A stretch of 51,523 bases of DNA, taken from contig VFZY01000009.1 in the NCBI GenBank assembly GCA_016870915.1, positions 1 through 51,523 on the forward strand, read 5' to 3'. A program made the position numbers and the translations under genes. Of this stretch, positions 18,066 through 28,086 are shown in pieces (within the stretch, counting starts at the first letter, position 1; every line of letters starts with the position of its first letter). The notes beneath the pieces were generated by a model. It did not search any database. It worked only from the letters and a program-made list of their open reading frames with translations, and was not told where the DNA came from. The DNA comes from Acidobacteriota bacterium (GTDB lineage Bacteria > Acidobacteriota > Terriglobia > Bryobacterales > Bryobacteraceae).

Positions 18066-19538
18066 ATGAATCACACTCGCAGAAGTTTTCTCGCCGCCAC
18101 GGCCGGCGCAGGGATTGCCGCGCAGAACCGAAAGCCCAATGTCCTCTTCATCGGCGTTGATGACTGGCGTGATTGGGTCGGCTGCCTTGGCACACATCCG
18201 CTCGTGAAGACGCCCAACCTCGACCGGCTGGCCGCAAGAGGACTTCTCTTCACCAATGCTCATTGCGCCGCGCCGGTCTGCAACGCCTCGCGCACTGCGT
18301 TGATGACCGGATTGAATCCCGCCACGACGGGCGTTTACGCGAACAGCCAATGGTGGCGCCCGGCTTGGCCCGACGTCGTTACGCTGCCCGGCTGGTTCAA
18401 GCAGAATGGCTATCATGTCGCGGGGGGCGGCAAGATGTTTCATCACGAGCCGGGATTCAACGATCCCGGCGCCTGGCACGACTACTTCTATTGGGACGAC
18501 CAGATCAGGAAGGACGGGTGGGGTGGCGGCTACCAGTCCCCAACCTTGGACGTTCAGCCGCCCATTGTTCCCGTGGCCGGCGCGAACGATCATCGCAAAA
18601 ACTTCGACTTTGCTCCCGTCGCCCGGCCCGATGCGGATTTCCCCGATTACAAAGTCGCCACCTGGGCCTCGGACTTCCTGCGCCGTGCCCAGGAGAAGCC
18701 GTTCTTCCTCGGCGTCGGTATGTTCCGTCCCCACATCTCCTGGTATGTGCCGCAACAGTACTTCGATCTCTATCCTCTCGACAGGATCGAGCTCCCCAAG
18801 ACGATCGAGAACGATCTCGACGACATTCCGCCCGCCGCGTTCAAACTCAAGCAAGTGGTGATTCCTCAGGAGCACCGGGCCATCGCCAAGAAGGGCAAGT
18901 GGAAGCCGGCCATCCAGGCTTATCTTGCCGCCATTACCTTCAGCGATGCGATGGTGGGGCGCGTGCTTGATGCGCTGGACGCCGGCCCGAACAAGAACAA
19001 CACGATCGTCGTGTTGTGGAGCGATCACGGCTACCATTTGGGCGAGAAGGAAGCCTGGCACAAGTTCACGCTCTGGGAAGAGTCCACGCGTGTGCCGCTG
19101 ATTGTCTATGCGCCCGGCATAACCAAGCCCGGCACCCGATCCTCGCGACCAGCCGGACTGATTGACCTCTATCCCACCCTGCTTGACCTTTGTGGCCTCC
19201 CCAGGAACCCGCGCCTCGACGGCCAGAGCCTGCGGCCGCTGCTCAGCAAGCCTAACCTTGCCTGGGAGCGCCCGGCGCTCACCACGGCCAGCGCCGGCGA
19301 CCACACGCTTCGCGACGATCGCTGGCGATACATCCGCTATGCGGACGGTTCTGAGGAACTCTACGATCACCAGAGCGATCCGAAGGAGTGGCGCAATCTC
19401 GCCGCTCAGCCCAAGCATCGCGCCGTGAAGCAGCATCTGGCCCGCTGGCTGCCCAAGTCCGACCATGCCGGTGTGCCGCAGAAGCCTGCTTATCGTTTCG
19501 ATCCGGCGACTCACTCGTGGACCAGGTCCGGGCGATGA
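18066..19538 (+). CDS. Tat-exported sulfatase with CxAxR maturation motif
   Basis: Sulfatase of 490 residues, starting MNHTRRSFLAAT (twin-arginine leader). Core motifs are GVDDWRDWVGCLG, the formylglycine site C72-NASR, GGGKMFHHEPGF, FRPHISW and SDHGYHLGEKEAWHKF. The alanine variant C-x-A-x-R is accepted by some sulfatase-maturing systems (family knowledge), whereas the four other complete sulfatases in this window use proline. Overall layout is close to the iduronate-2-sulfatase-like enzyme just upstream, so the two probably act on different sulfate positions of one polymer (inference). It ends ATGA with the permease start, which implies translational coupling. Confidence 0.88.
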   Translation: MNHTRRSFLAATAGAGIAAQNRKPNVLFIGVDDWRDWVGCLGTHPLVKTPNLDRLAARGLLFTNAHCAAPVCNASRTALMTGLNPATTGVYANSQWWRPAWPDVVTLPGWFKQNGYHVAGGGKMFHHEPGFNDPGAWHDYFYWDDQIRKDGWGGGYQSPTLDVQPPIVPVAGANDHRKNFDFAPVARPDADFPDYKVATWASDFLRRAQEKPFFLGVGMFRPHISWYVPQQYFDLYPLDRIELPKTIENDLDDIPPAAFKLKQVVIPQEHRAIAKKGKWKPAIQAYLAAITFSDAMVGRVLDALDAGPNKNNTIVVLWSDHGYHLGEKEAWHKFTLWEESTRVPLIVYAPGITKPGTRSSRPAGLIDLYPTLLDLCGLPRNPRLDGQSLRPLLSKPNLAWERPALTTASAGDHTLRDDRWRYIRYADGSEELYDHQSDPKEWRNLAAQPKHRAVKQHLARWLPKSDHAGVPQKPAYRFDPATHSWTRSGR

Positions 19539-20752
19539 AGGCTTACCCCTGGATCGTCGTCGCGCTGCTGGTCCCCGTGGCGCTGCTGAACTACCTGGAC
19601 CGGCAGATGCTGGCGGCGATGAAGTTCTCGCTGATGACCGACATTCCGGACATCGGCAGCGAAGCCAATTGGGGCAAGGTGCTCGCTTACTTCAAATGGA
19701 CCTACGCCTTCCTCAGCCCCATCGGCGGCTACCTCGCCGATCGCCTCAGCCGGCGGCATGTGATTGCCGTTAGCCTGGCGGCCTGGTCAGCCGTAACCTG
19801 GGCCACCGGGCAGGTGCAGAGCTACGACCAACTCTTGTGGACCCGCGCCGTCATGGGCGTCAGCGAGGCGATCTACATCCCGGCCGCCCTGGCACTGATC
19901 GCCGATTACCATCGCGGCAGCACCCGCTCCCGCGCCGTCGGCTTTCATCAGATGGGTATCTACGCCGGAGTCATCATCGGCGGTTTCAGCGGATACGCCG
20001 CTGACCATCCTCAGTTGGGCTGGCGTTGGATGTTTGAAGCCTGCGGCTGGATCGGCATGCTCTACGCGCTTCCGCTGTTTCTTCTGCTGCGCAACACTCC
20101 CACGGCGGATCAGGGTACGGCAGGCACGCCCGTCGCGGCCCTGCGGGAGTTGTTGAGCAACCGCTCCTATCTGCTTCTGGTCGGATACTTCGCGGTGCCT
20201 GCCATGGCTGGATGGATCGTCCGCGACTGGATGCCGGCGGTGCTCAAAACCGAGTTTGGCATCGGCCAAGGCCGCGCCGGCGTTTCCGCCACGGTCTATT
20301 GGATGCTCGCCTCCGTGGTGGCCGCGCTGGTGGGCGGCTGGATGGCAGACCGTTGGATGCAGCGGACCTCGCGCGGACGCATCTACACGAGCGCGCTCGG
20401 TATGTGCATGGTCGCCGTGGCCATGATGGGCGTCGGCTATTCTCCACAAACCGGAATGCTCGAAGTGGCCATTGCCTTTCTCGTGCTTTTCGGTTTCGGC
20501 TGGGGATTCTACGACTGCAACAATATGCCGATCCTATGCCAGATCGCGCGGCCGCAACTGCGAGCCACTGGATACGGCACGATGAACCTGGTCAGCATGA
20601 CCCTGGGCGGCATGGCCGATTGGGCCTTCGGCTCACTGCGTGATCTGGGCGTGCCACTGCTGGCCATCTTCGGGATCTTCTCGAGCGCCGCATTCCTTTC
20701 CATTCTCTGCGTGCTGCTGATCCGGCCCGCCCACGTGGAAACCACCTCATGA
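19535..20752 (+). CDS. MFS sugar/organic-anion permease
   Basis: Major facilitator transporter of 405 residues with about 12 membrane segments. Start MKAYPWIVVALL is fixed by the ATGA overlap with the sulfatase stop; longer frames upstream lie inside that gene. Marks are LLNYLDRQMLAAM in TM1, the loop GGYLADRLSRRHV (MFS signature A), WTRAVMGVSEAIYIPAALALIADY with signature-like charges, and GWMADRWMQR in the second half. The TM1 motif and spacing resemble anion:cation symporters that carry hexuronates, sialic acid and similar sugar acids (family knowledge). With a sialic acid lyase on the other arm of the locus, a NanT-like role is attractive but unproven. It also overlaps the next sulfatase by 4 bp. 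Confidence 0.85.
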   Translation: MKAYPWIVVALLVPVALLNYLDRQMLAAMKFSLMTDIPDIGSEANWGKVLAYFKWTYAFLSPIGGYLADRLSRRHVIAVSLAAWSAVTWATGQVQSYDQLLWTRAVMGVSEAIYIPAALALIADYHRGSTRSRAVGFHQMGIYAGVIIGGFSGYAADHPQLGWRWMFEACGWIGMLYALPLFLLLRNTPTADQGTAGTPVAALRELLSNRSYLLLVGYFAVPAMAGWIVRDWMPAVLKTEFGIGQGRAGVSATVYWMLASVVAALVGGWMADRWMQRTSRGRIYTSALGMCMVAVAMMGVGYSPQTGMLEVAIAFLVLFGFGWGFYDCNNMPILCQIARPQLRATGYGTMNLVSMTLGGMADWAFGSLRDLGVPLLAIFGIFSSAAFLSILCVLLIRPAHVETTS

Positions 20753-22215
20753 CGCGCCGTCAGCTTTTATCCGGTCTCGCCGCCCCTCGCCGTGGCACGG
20801 ACCGGCCGAACATCATCCTCATCCTGGCCGACGATCTGGGTTTCTCCGATCTTGGCTGCTACGGTTCCGAGATCCCAACGCCCAACATCGATCGCCTCGC
20901 GCGCAAGGGCGTCCGTTTCACCCAGTTCTACAATGCTGCTCGCTGCTGTCCCACGCGAGCATCTCTGTTGACTGGGCTCTATCCGCATCAGGCCGGCATT
21001 GGCCATATGGGCCGCGACATGGGAATGCCCTCGTACCAGGGCTACCTGAACCGCGAATGCGTCACGATTGCAGAGGCCCTGCGCTCCGCTGGATACGCAG
21101 CCTACATGTCGGGCAAATGGCACGTGGGCAGTGACCGTGGACAGTGGCCCTGCGATCGAGGCTTCGATCAGTCGTTTGCGACACTGGGGGGCACTTCGGA
21201 CTACTTCAAGCCGCGCAATCTTGTCCGCAACGACCAGGCGGCCACGGGTGGAGGGAAAGACTTCTACCTCACCGACGCATTCACGGACGAAGCCGTCGCC
21301 ATGCTCCGCGCCCATCGCGGCAAACGGGAGCCCTACTTCCTCTATCTCGCCTACACGGCTCCGCATTTCCCGCTGCAAGCCCGCGCGGCCGGCGTAGCGC
21401 GTCACCGTGGGCGCTATCGAGCGGGATGGGATGCCATTCGCCGCGAACGCCACAGCCGCATGATCGGCCTTGGAGTGGTCGATAAACGTTGGCCGCTGAG
21501 CCCCCGGCCGCCGGAGGCGCCAGCTTGGGAGTCTGCCGCGGGCCAAGATGACTGGGACCTGCGCATGGCCACCTACGCCGCTATGGTGGAACGCCTCGAC
21601 GACGGAGTGGGCCGAGTGCTGGCGGAAGCGGACGAGACCAACACCATGGTCGTATTTCTATCCGACAATGGCGGCTGCGCCGAGGCGAAGCCCGATGGCT
21701 CAACTTACGAAGTGCCCTGGGCCAACGTCTCCAACACGCCATTCCGCAACCATAAGCATTGGACACACGAGGGCGGCATTTCCACGCCGTTGATCGTGTC
21801 CGGCCCTGGCGTGGGCCATGGCCGCCTGACGCGAGAGCAAGGCCATATTATAGACATCCTGCCGACGTTCCTGGACTTGGCTGGCGCCCGGTATCCACCA
21901 GGAAAGCGCGCGCTGGAAGGCCACAGCCTCGTTCCACTGCTGCGACAGGGAAAGCGCTCGTCGCAGCGAACCCTTTTCTGGGAGCACGAGGGCAATCGCG
22001 CTGTGCGCCAAGGACCCTGGAAGCTTGTAGCCGGGTTTCAGCGTGATTGGGAGTTGTATCACATCGCTTCGGATCGCACTGAGCAACGCGACCTGGCGGT
22101 TCAAGAGCCGGAGATCGCGGCACAATTGAAAACGGCCTATGCGGAGTGGGAGAAGCGCTGCGGCGTGGTCCCGTGGCGGCCGGACTGGGAGAAGCGCTTC
22201 GGCATTCCGCTATGA
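20749..22215 (+). CDS. Tat-exported arylsulfatase
   Basis: Sulfatase of 488 residues beginning MTRRQLLSGLAA, a short twin-arginine-type leader with a weak hydrophobic core. Motifs: LADDLGFSDLGCYG, formylglycine site C66-CPTR with two adjacent cysteines, SGKWHVG, APHFPL, FLSDNGGCAE and HKHWTHEGGISTPLIV. These are typical of arylsulfatase-type S1 enzymes, which in several characterised cases act on sulfated amino sugars or galactose; the substrate here is unknown. The start overlaps the permease stop by 4 bp. It is the third sulfatase of the rightward run and precedes the frameshifted receptor after about 70 bp. Confidence 0.88.
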   Translation: MTRRQLLSGLAAPRRGTDRPNIILILADDLGFSDLGCYGSEIPTPNIDRLARKGVRFTQFYNAARCCPTRASLLTGLYPHQAGIGHMGRDMGMPSYQGYLNRECVTIAEALRSAGYAAYMSGKWHVGSDRGQWPCDRGFDQSFATLGGTSDYFKPRNLVRNDQAATGGGKDFYLTDAFTDEAVAMLRAHRGKREPYFLYLAYTAPHFPLQARAAGVARHRGRYRAGWDAIRRERHSRMIGLGVVDKRWPLSPRPPEAPAWESAAGQDDWDLRMATYAAMVERLDDGVGRVLAEADETNTMVVFLSDNGGCAEAKPDGSTYEVPWANVSNTPFRNHKHWTHEGGISTPLIVSGPGVGHGRLTREQGHIIDILPTFLDLAGARYPPGKRALEGHSLVPLLRQGKRSSQRTLFWEHEGNRAVRQGPWKLVAGFQRDWELYHIASDRTEQRDLAVQEPEIAAQLKTAYAEWEKRCGVVPWRPDWEKRFGIPL

Positions 22216-22286
22216 TTCCTGAAATGGGATCGACACTCTCGCCGGTTGGTCTTGGTCATGATCGGAAAACGAAAAGGAGCTGGGTC

Positions 22287-25200
22287 ATGCATGGTTTCTC
22301 GCGCTGGCTACTTCCTGGCCTTTTAGGGACGTGTCTGATTGCCCAAGCGCAGATCGGCGGAGGTTCTCTGGTTGGTAATGTGGCCGATCCGTCCGGCTCT
22401 CCGGTGGCCAATGTGAGAGTTACGGCAAGAAATCTCGGCACCAACGCCGCCGAGACGACGGCCACCAATACTTCCGGCTACTACGAGTTTCCGCTCCTGC
22501 CCGCGGGCCGCTACCGCGTGGAAGCCGAGATGAACGGGTTCCAGCGCGCGGCCAGCGAGGAGTTCACCCTCAACTCCGGGATGCGGCCCAAACTCGACCT
22601 GGCGCTGAAGATCGGCCAGTTGAGCGAGAGCGTCGAGGTCACCGCGCAAGCGCCGCTGGTGAACGCCACCACCACCGATATGGGTGTGGTGATCGAGCGC
22701 GGCAAAGTGGAGGCCCTTCCGCTGAACGGCCGCAATTTTCAACAACTGGTGAGTCTGCAGGCCGGAGTTGTCTCGAGCCCGTCGAGCGCGGCCGGCGGGC
22801 GTGGCGGAATCGAGTTTCACGGCTCATCGGCGCTGGCCAACAATCTTCTCCTCGACGGCGTGGACATGAGCTTTGGAGAAGTCAACGGCACCGCGAGCGA
22901 CTCTTCGGCGGGAGGAGGCGGCGCGCTGGTGAACACGGTGAGCGTAGAGGCAATCGAGGAATTCAAGGCGACTGGCAGCGCCTTCTCGGCCGAGTATGGA
23001 CGATCGGCCGGCGGAGTGCTGAATGTCACCACCAAGAGCGGCACGAACAACCTCCACGGCACGCTGTTCGAGTTCTTCCGCAACGACAAGCTGGATGCCA
23101 ACAGCTTTTTCGATAATCGCAGCGGACTGGTGCGGCCGGACCTGCGCTGGAATCAATTCGGCGGCAATCTTGGCGGACCCGTCCGTCGCAATCGCGCCTT
23201 CTTCTTCGTCAACTACGAAGGTGGGCAGGTCAAGCGCGCGGCGCAGATCACGGGCAACGTGCCGACGCCGGCGCTGCTCGCCCGGCTCAAACCGGAGATC
23301 CGCAACCTGCTCGAGTCCACGCTGCCCAACACCTTTGAGCCGACCACGAACCCGTTGATCGGCTTCCACCGCCGCAACGACCGCCGCAGTAACGACGAAC
23401 ACACGCTCCTCGGCCGCGGCGATGTCGAACTCGGGAAACACCAGCTGTCCACGCGCTATAGCCACAACAATCAGGATTACCTGATTCCGAATTTTCAGCC
23501 CGCTCTGCCGCGCATCTTTCCCAATCGATTCCACAACGCGGTCATCCAGGACAACTGGTCCATCGCTCCCAACCGCTTTAACGAACTCCGCCTCGGCGTG
23601 AACCGCGTCGATCTCTTCCGCAATGAGCCAGGCCGCGAAAAGATTCCGGCGTGGATCTCCGTGGCCGGTGTCGGACTCAGCAGTTCCCTCGCTTCCTACA
23701 TTCACTTCATTACGACCACCTACACGCTGGTTGACAACTTTACCTGGATTCGCGGCAAGCACTCGATCAAGACCGGCTTCGAGATCCGTGAAGTCCGCAG
23801 CGTGCGCGACCAGAATGGCCAACCCACCCACAACTACAACTCGCTCGACGATCTCATCGCGGATAACTCGGTCCGCATCGGTCTGCTCTTCGGCGGCGGC
23901 AAAGGCCTGCGTAACCGGAACTACGGCTTCTATGTCCAGGACGATTGGCGCATCAGCGCCCGCCTGCAACTGAATTACGGCGTCCGCTACGAATACTATC
24001 CGCCGTTCCGCGGCGGCTTCAACATCAATAGCTCTGACCCGTTCGGATCTTTCATCTCCGTGCAGCAGCCGATGTTCCGAGCCGACCGCAACAACTGGGG
24101 TCCGCGTCTCGGCCTCGTCTTCGATCCCACCGGGAAACAGAAGTGGGTCTTTCGCGCCGGTGCCGGCATCGGCTATCTGCCGCCGCAGGCCATCTACCTT
24201 TACGACATGGCATTCATCGATCCGCGCCTGCCGTTCGTTGCCATGCCAACTTCGCGCCAGCCGATGTGCCTGCGCAGTTCCGCTCGTTTCCGTTGCCCCA
24301 AAGTTTTGTGAACTCGGTGACGGCAAACCCCTCATTGCTCCCGTCTGGATTCGTCCTGTCGCGCCAGGTGGCCGACTACAACGCGCGCGACACCTACGCC
24401 GGTCAGTGGAACTTCTCCATCCAGCACGCGGCTACCTCGTCGCTCGCCCTGCAAGCCGCATACGTGGGCAGTCGCACCGTCAAGGCCATTGGACCGCGGC
24501 CGCTGAATCTGGTGGACCCGGCGCTTCGCCGCCGTCCTCGCCCGGATCTGGGCGACGTGTTGACGCTTGAAAACGCCTCGAACATCTCTTACCACTCGCT
24601 GCAGCTATCGGCCAATCAGCGTCTGCGCCGTGGCATGAGCTTCGATGCCTACTACACGTGGGGCAAGGCACTGACCTACGGCACCGCCGATACATCAATC
24701 ACGTTCTCAGATGGCTTCACGCAGGATCCCCTGAATCTACGCGACTCCTACGGACCAAAAGCCGGCGACACCCGGCATCGCTTTGTCGGCGTCTACTCGT
24801 GGCAGATTCCGTCCGGCGGCTTCGCCAGAACAGGCCTGGCCAAGGCTTTTTTCGGTGATTGGACCCTGCAAGGCATCCTCGCGCGCCGCTCCGGCCTGCC
24901 GATGAACATCACCTCGGGCCGCGACGCTGTCGGCAACGGCCGCGTCGCCGGTCAGCGCCCGGACTATGTGGCCGGCGCCAATCCATACGTGAAGAACCGC
25001 GCGGGATTGGTCTGGCTGACGCCGACCGCCTTCGACGTGAATACGCCCGTCGCCCAGCGCCGCTTCGGAAACCTGGGCGCCAACGCCCTCCGCGGCCTGT
25101 CAGCCTTCACGTTCGACGCGTCGCTGCAGAAGCAGTTCGCTATTCAGGAACGCCATCGCTTCATGTTTCGCGCCGAATTCTTCAATGCGCTGAATCACCC

Positions 25201-25306
25201 GGTGCTTGGCAATCCGAATACGGCGCTCAACAATCCCAACTTTGGCCGCATTCTTTCCGCCAGCGGCGGGCGCAACATTCAATTGGCTCTCAAGTATGCT
25301 TTCTAG
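22287..25306 (+). pseudogene. TonB-dependent receptor interrupted by one frameshift
   Basis: The reading frame starts well (AAAAGGAGC, then ATG 22287, signal peptide MHGFSRWLLPGLLG) and continues through regulatory-like domain (IGGGSLVGNVADPSG), plug (LPLNGRNFQQLVSLQAG, VSVEAIEEFKATGSAF) and most of the barrel, ending in a stop at 24311. Homology to the paralogue at 13582 leaves this frame near 24246 after PRLPFVAMP. It resumes one frame over with NFAPADVPAQF and runs cleanly to LALKYAF at 25306. A single missing base around 24245-24252 explains this. No slippery heptamer is visible, so programmed shifting is unlikely. It is either a recent mutation or a sequencing error; every other part looks intact and under selection. 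Confidence 0.8.
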
Positions 25307-26468
25307 ACGAACGCTTCTGGCCGCGGCCCTTCAAACGCCCGGCATGGACAAGGTCGATGTGTTTCGAAGCGGCGACGACGGCTACACGGCTTACCGCATT
25401 CCCGGCATCATCGTCACCTCCAAGGGCACCCTGATCGCCTACGCCGAGGCGCGCAGGAAATCCTTCCGCGATTGGGGCGCGATTGACATCGCCGTGCGGC
25501 GCAGCACCGACGGCGGCTCCACTTGGTCGAAGACCTCCTATCCCGGACGGCTCGATGTTCAACTTGCGCAAAACCCGGTGAACGGTCGCGAGAAGATCGC
25601 CGAGCCCGGCGACATTACTTACAACAACGCCGTCGGCATCGGCAGCCGCGACGGATCCGTGCACATGGTCTACTGCGTCGAGTACATGCGAGCATTCTAC
25701 ATCCGCTCCGGCGACGACGGACTCACGTGGTCGCGCCCCGTCGAGATCACCGGTGCGTTTGAGAGCTTTCGCAAAGCGATCGACTGGAAGGTGCTCGCGG
25801 CCGGTCCTGGCCACGGAATCCAAACTCGCCGCGGCCGGCTGATCGTACCTGTCTGGCTCTCGCTGGGTGAAGGCGCGAATGCACACGGCGGCGGCACATC
25901 CTCGTCCGTGATCTACAGTGACGATCAAGGCCGCACGTGGCGCGCCGGCGACATCGCCTTTCCGCACAGCGCCGCGGAGCAACTCGGCGGTGAACCGATC
26001 GCGGTGGAACTACCCGATGGCCGCGTGATGATCAACGCGAGGAACCAAGGCAAAGCCAACAGGCGGATAGTCAGCATCAGCAAGGATGGCGCTCACCAGT
26101 GGTCCAAGCCGTACTTCGATCCGGCACTGCTGGAGCCACTTTGCATGGGCAGCCTGGCACGCCACCCGAAAGGGATCCTCTTCTCGAACCCACACAATCT
26201 GGAGCGCAGCGACGGCCCTGCCGAGCCCGGCGCGCGGCGGGATCGTAAGAACGTCAGCGTGCAACTGAGTCGCGACGGCGGCAAGACCTGGACCGCACGC
26301 CGGTCGATCGAGCCGGGCTGGTCCGGATATTCGGATCTGGCAGTTGGCCCGGACGGCCGGATCTACTGTTTCTATGAGCACGGCGATCCCGCGGCATCGC
26401 GATTCCGCCCCGTGGCATTGAAGGTCGCCCGCTTCGACCTCGCGTGGCTGATCCGTAACGGGCAATGA
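25296..26468 (+). CDS. GH33 exo-sialidase, Tat-type leader
   Basis: Sialidase of 390 residues that releases terminal sialic acid from glycans. Start MLSRRTLLAAAL overlaps the receptor's end by 11 bp and gives a short twin-arginine-like leader. Catalytic marks: AYRIPG (first Arg of the triad, the classical R-I-P box), the acid/base Asp region KSFRDWGAIDIAVRRS, Asp boxes STDGGSTW, SGDDGLTW, SDDQGRTW and SRDGGKTW, an Arg in INARNQ, and the nucleophile Tyr with Glu in GYSDLAV and YCFYEHG. All elements of a functional enzyme are visible, unlike the divergent sialidase-like protein at 9139. It closes the rightward run and supplies the substrate for the lyase on the other arm. Confidence 0.9.
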   Translation: MLSRRTLLAAALQTPGMDKVDVFRSGDDGYTAYRIPGIIVTSKGTLIAYAEARRKSFRDWGAIDIAVRRSTDGGSTWSKTSYPGRLDVQLAQNPVNGREKIAEPGDITYNNAVGIGSRDGSVHMVYCVEYMRAFYIRSGDDGLTWSRPVEITGAFESFRKAIDWKVLAAGPGHGIQTRRGRLIVPVWLSLGEGANAHGGGTSSSVIYSDDQGRTWRAGDIAFPHSAAEQLGGEPIAVELPDGRVMINARNQGKANRRIVSISKDGAHQWSKPYFDPALLEPLCMGSLARHPKGILFSNPHNLERSDGPAEPGARRDRKNVSVQLSRDGGKTWTARRSIEPGWSGYSDLAVGPDGRIYCFYEHGDPAASRFRPVALKVARFDLAWLIRNGQ

Positions 26469-26597
26469 GCTCCGCTCAGCGGTTGGTCGTAGTCCAGCAA
26501 CTCCGCACCCGCGATGCCTCGCGCAGGTAAGTCCGCCGTTCTCGCCGAAAATTCGGGAATCACGCACTGACTGCGTAAGCGCAGCGCTTCGAACTTG

Positions 26598-28070
26598 CTA
26601 AAAGCTCCGCTTGTCTCCAACCTGCTTGCTCCATTGGTCCAGCCGCTGATGGAGCTCTGTGCGCTTGCGCTGGTCCGTGGCCTGCCGGTTGTCCATCTCC
26701 AGCGGATCCGCATGCCGGTGGAAGAGCATCGGTTTGTCGTTTTGATGCAACACGTACTTCCATCCATCGGGACTGATCACGGCTCGGGCATCCGGCACAC
26801 CCTGGCCATCCGCCGTCCACTCGATGCAGACATGCCCGTCCCCGGACTTCTTGCCCTCCAGTCTTGCGGCGTGGCTGAACCCCGGTAAATCCCCCCAGTC
26901 TTTGTGGCCCAGCAGGTGAAGCATGGTTGGAGCCAGGTCGATGTGACTGACCGGCTGCGCTACTCGCATCGGGCGCTGCCTGCGGAAGGGAACGCGCAGC
27001 AACAAAGGAACCCGCACGCTCTCTTCGTACATCACCTGCTTGCCATAGAGCGAATGCGCCCCCAGCATCTCGCCGTGGTCGCTTGTGAACACCACGATCG
27101 TATTGTCCGCCTGCCCTGACGCCTCCAAGGACCAAAGGATGCGGCCGAGCGCCTGGTCCACCAGCGAGCACAACCCTGCGTAGTTCCGATTCGCCCGCTG
27201 CACTTTGGCTCTATCGCGCGCATCGAATTTGCCGAACTCACCACCCTTGCCCTGCCTGGCGCGCCGCTTCGCAGCCCAGGCGGGGTCACGCTCGGCATCA
27301 ATTCCCGGCCAGTTGGCAGGAACCGGAGCCTCCTCTTCGGAGTGCAAGTCGTCATAGGCGCTTGAGAATGGCGTGTGCGGTTCCAGGAAGTTGACGTAGA
27401 GCATCCACGGCTGATTCCGGTTCGCCATGATGAACTCAGACGACTTCTCGGCCAGGAACGCCGGCTTCGAATGCTTGGCGGGCATGCTCGAAGCCATCTC
27501 CCGGGAAAAGTAGTTCTCCTCGTCCGGCTTGTAACCGAGGCTGGACAGGAACTGGTGGTATTGGCTACGCGCCTCCGGGTTCCTGCCCTTGGAGAAGAAG
27601 CGCTGGTAGTTGTCCTCAATCGCCTGCCACTCCTCGAAGCCGTGTTGGGCAAAGACTTCATCGCCCAAATGCCATTTGCCGAAATACCCAGTGCGGTAGG
27701 AAGAATCGGCGAGCAACTCCGGCACAGTCTTGCACTCTTTCGGGAGTGGCCGGTTGTTGTTCACGCAACCACTGGTGTGCGGCCAGAGCCCGGTTATGAC
27801 CGTGCTGCGGCTGGGCGTACAAACCGGCTGCGCGACATAGGCCCTGTCGAACACGATGGACGACTCCGCCAACTGGTTCATCACCGGCGTTCGATAGGTG
27901 TGGTTCCCATAGGCACCAAACGTGTCGGCCCGCTGTTGGTCAGTCCACAGAAAGAGCAGATTCGGCTTGTCTCCCGGCGCGCGCTGACCACCACGGGCAA
28001 TGGCCGGTGCCAGCCCTGAGGCAAGCATGGTTGCGAGCGCCTCGCGGCGCGTGGTTGTAGTCGCTTTCAT
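26598..28070 (-). CDS. Tat-exported sulfatase
   Basis: Sulfatase of 490 residues starting MKATTTTRREALATML (twin-arginine leader). Motifs: WTDQQRADTFGAYG, formylglycine site C84-TPSR, GKWHLGDEVF, FLEPHTPF and TSDHGEMLGAHSLYGK. WTDQQR and MLGAH are common in sulfatases annotated as choline-sulfatase- or heparan-sulfatase-like; I do not assign a substrate. It is downstream of the receptor at 28087 with a 16-bp gap and is the last gene of the ROK-DegT-receptor-sulfatase operon. The 129-bp gap between it and the convergent sialidase shows no convincing terminator. Confidence 0.88.
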   Translation of the reverse strand: MKATTTTRREALATMLASGLAPAIARGGQRAPGDKPNLLFLWTDQQRADTFGAYGNHTYRTPVMNQLAESSIVFDRAYVAQPVCTPSRSTVITGLWPHTSGCVNNNRPLPKECKTVPELLADSSYRTGYFGKWHLGDEVFAQHGFEEWQAIEDNYQRFFSKGRNPEARSQYHQFLSSLGYKPDEENYFSREMASSMPAKHSKPAFLAEKSSEFIMANRNQPWMLYVNFLEPHTPFSSAYDDLHSEEEAPVPANWPGIDAERDPAWAAKRRARQGKGGEFGKFDARDRAKVQRANRNYAGLCSLVDQALGRILWSLEASGQADNTIVVFTSDHGEMLGAHSLYGKQVMYEESVRVPLLLRVPFRRQRPMRVAQPVSHIDLAPTMLHLLGHKDWGDLPGFSHAARLEGKKSGDGHVCIEWTADGQGVPDARAVISPDGWKYVLHQNDKPMLFHRHADPLEMDNRQATDQRKRTELHQRLDQWSKQVGDKRSF

Positions 28071-28086
28071 TTGACAAGACTCTCCT

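Noticed and set aside
24240-24260. Programmed ribosomal frameshift in the split receptor
   Set aside because: No slippery heptamer or following structure is visible; the paralogue at 13582 is encoded without a shift.
26469-26597. Gap between convergent sialidase and sulfatase genes
   Set aside because: Searched for a hairpin with T tract or a small gene. Only short GC-rich repeats (GCGTAAGCGCAGCGC) are present, so nothing is called.
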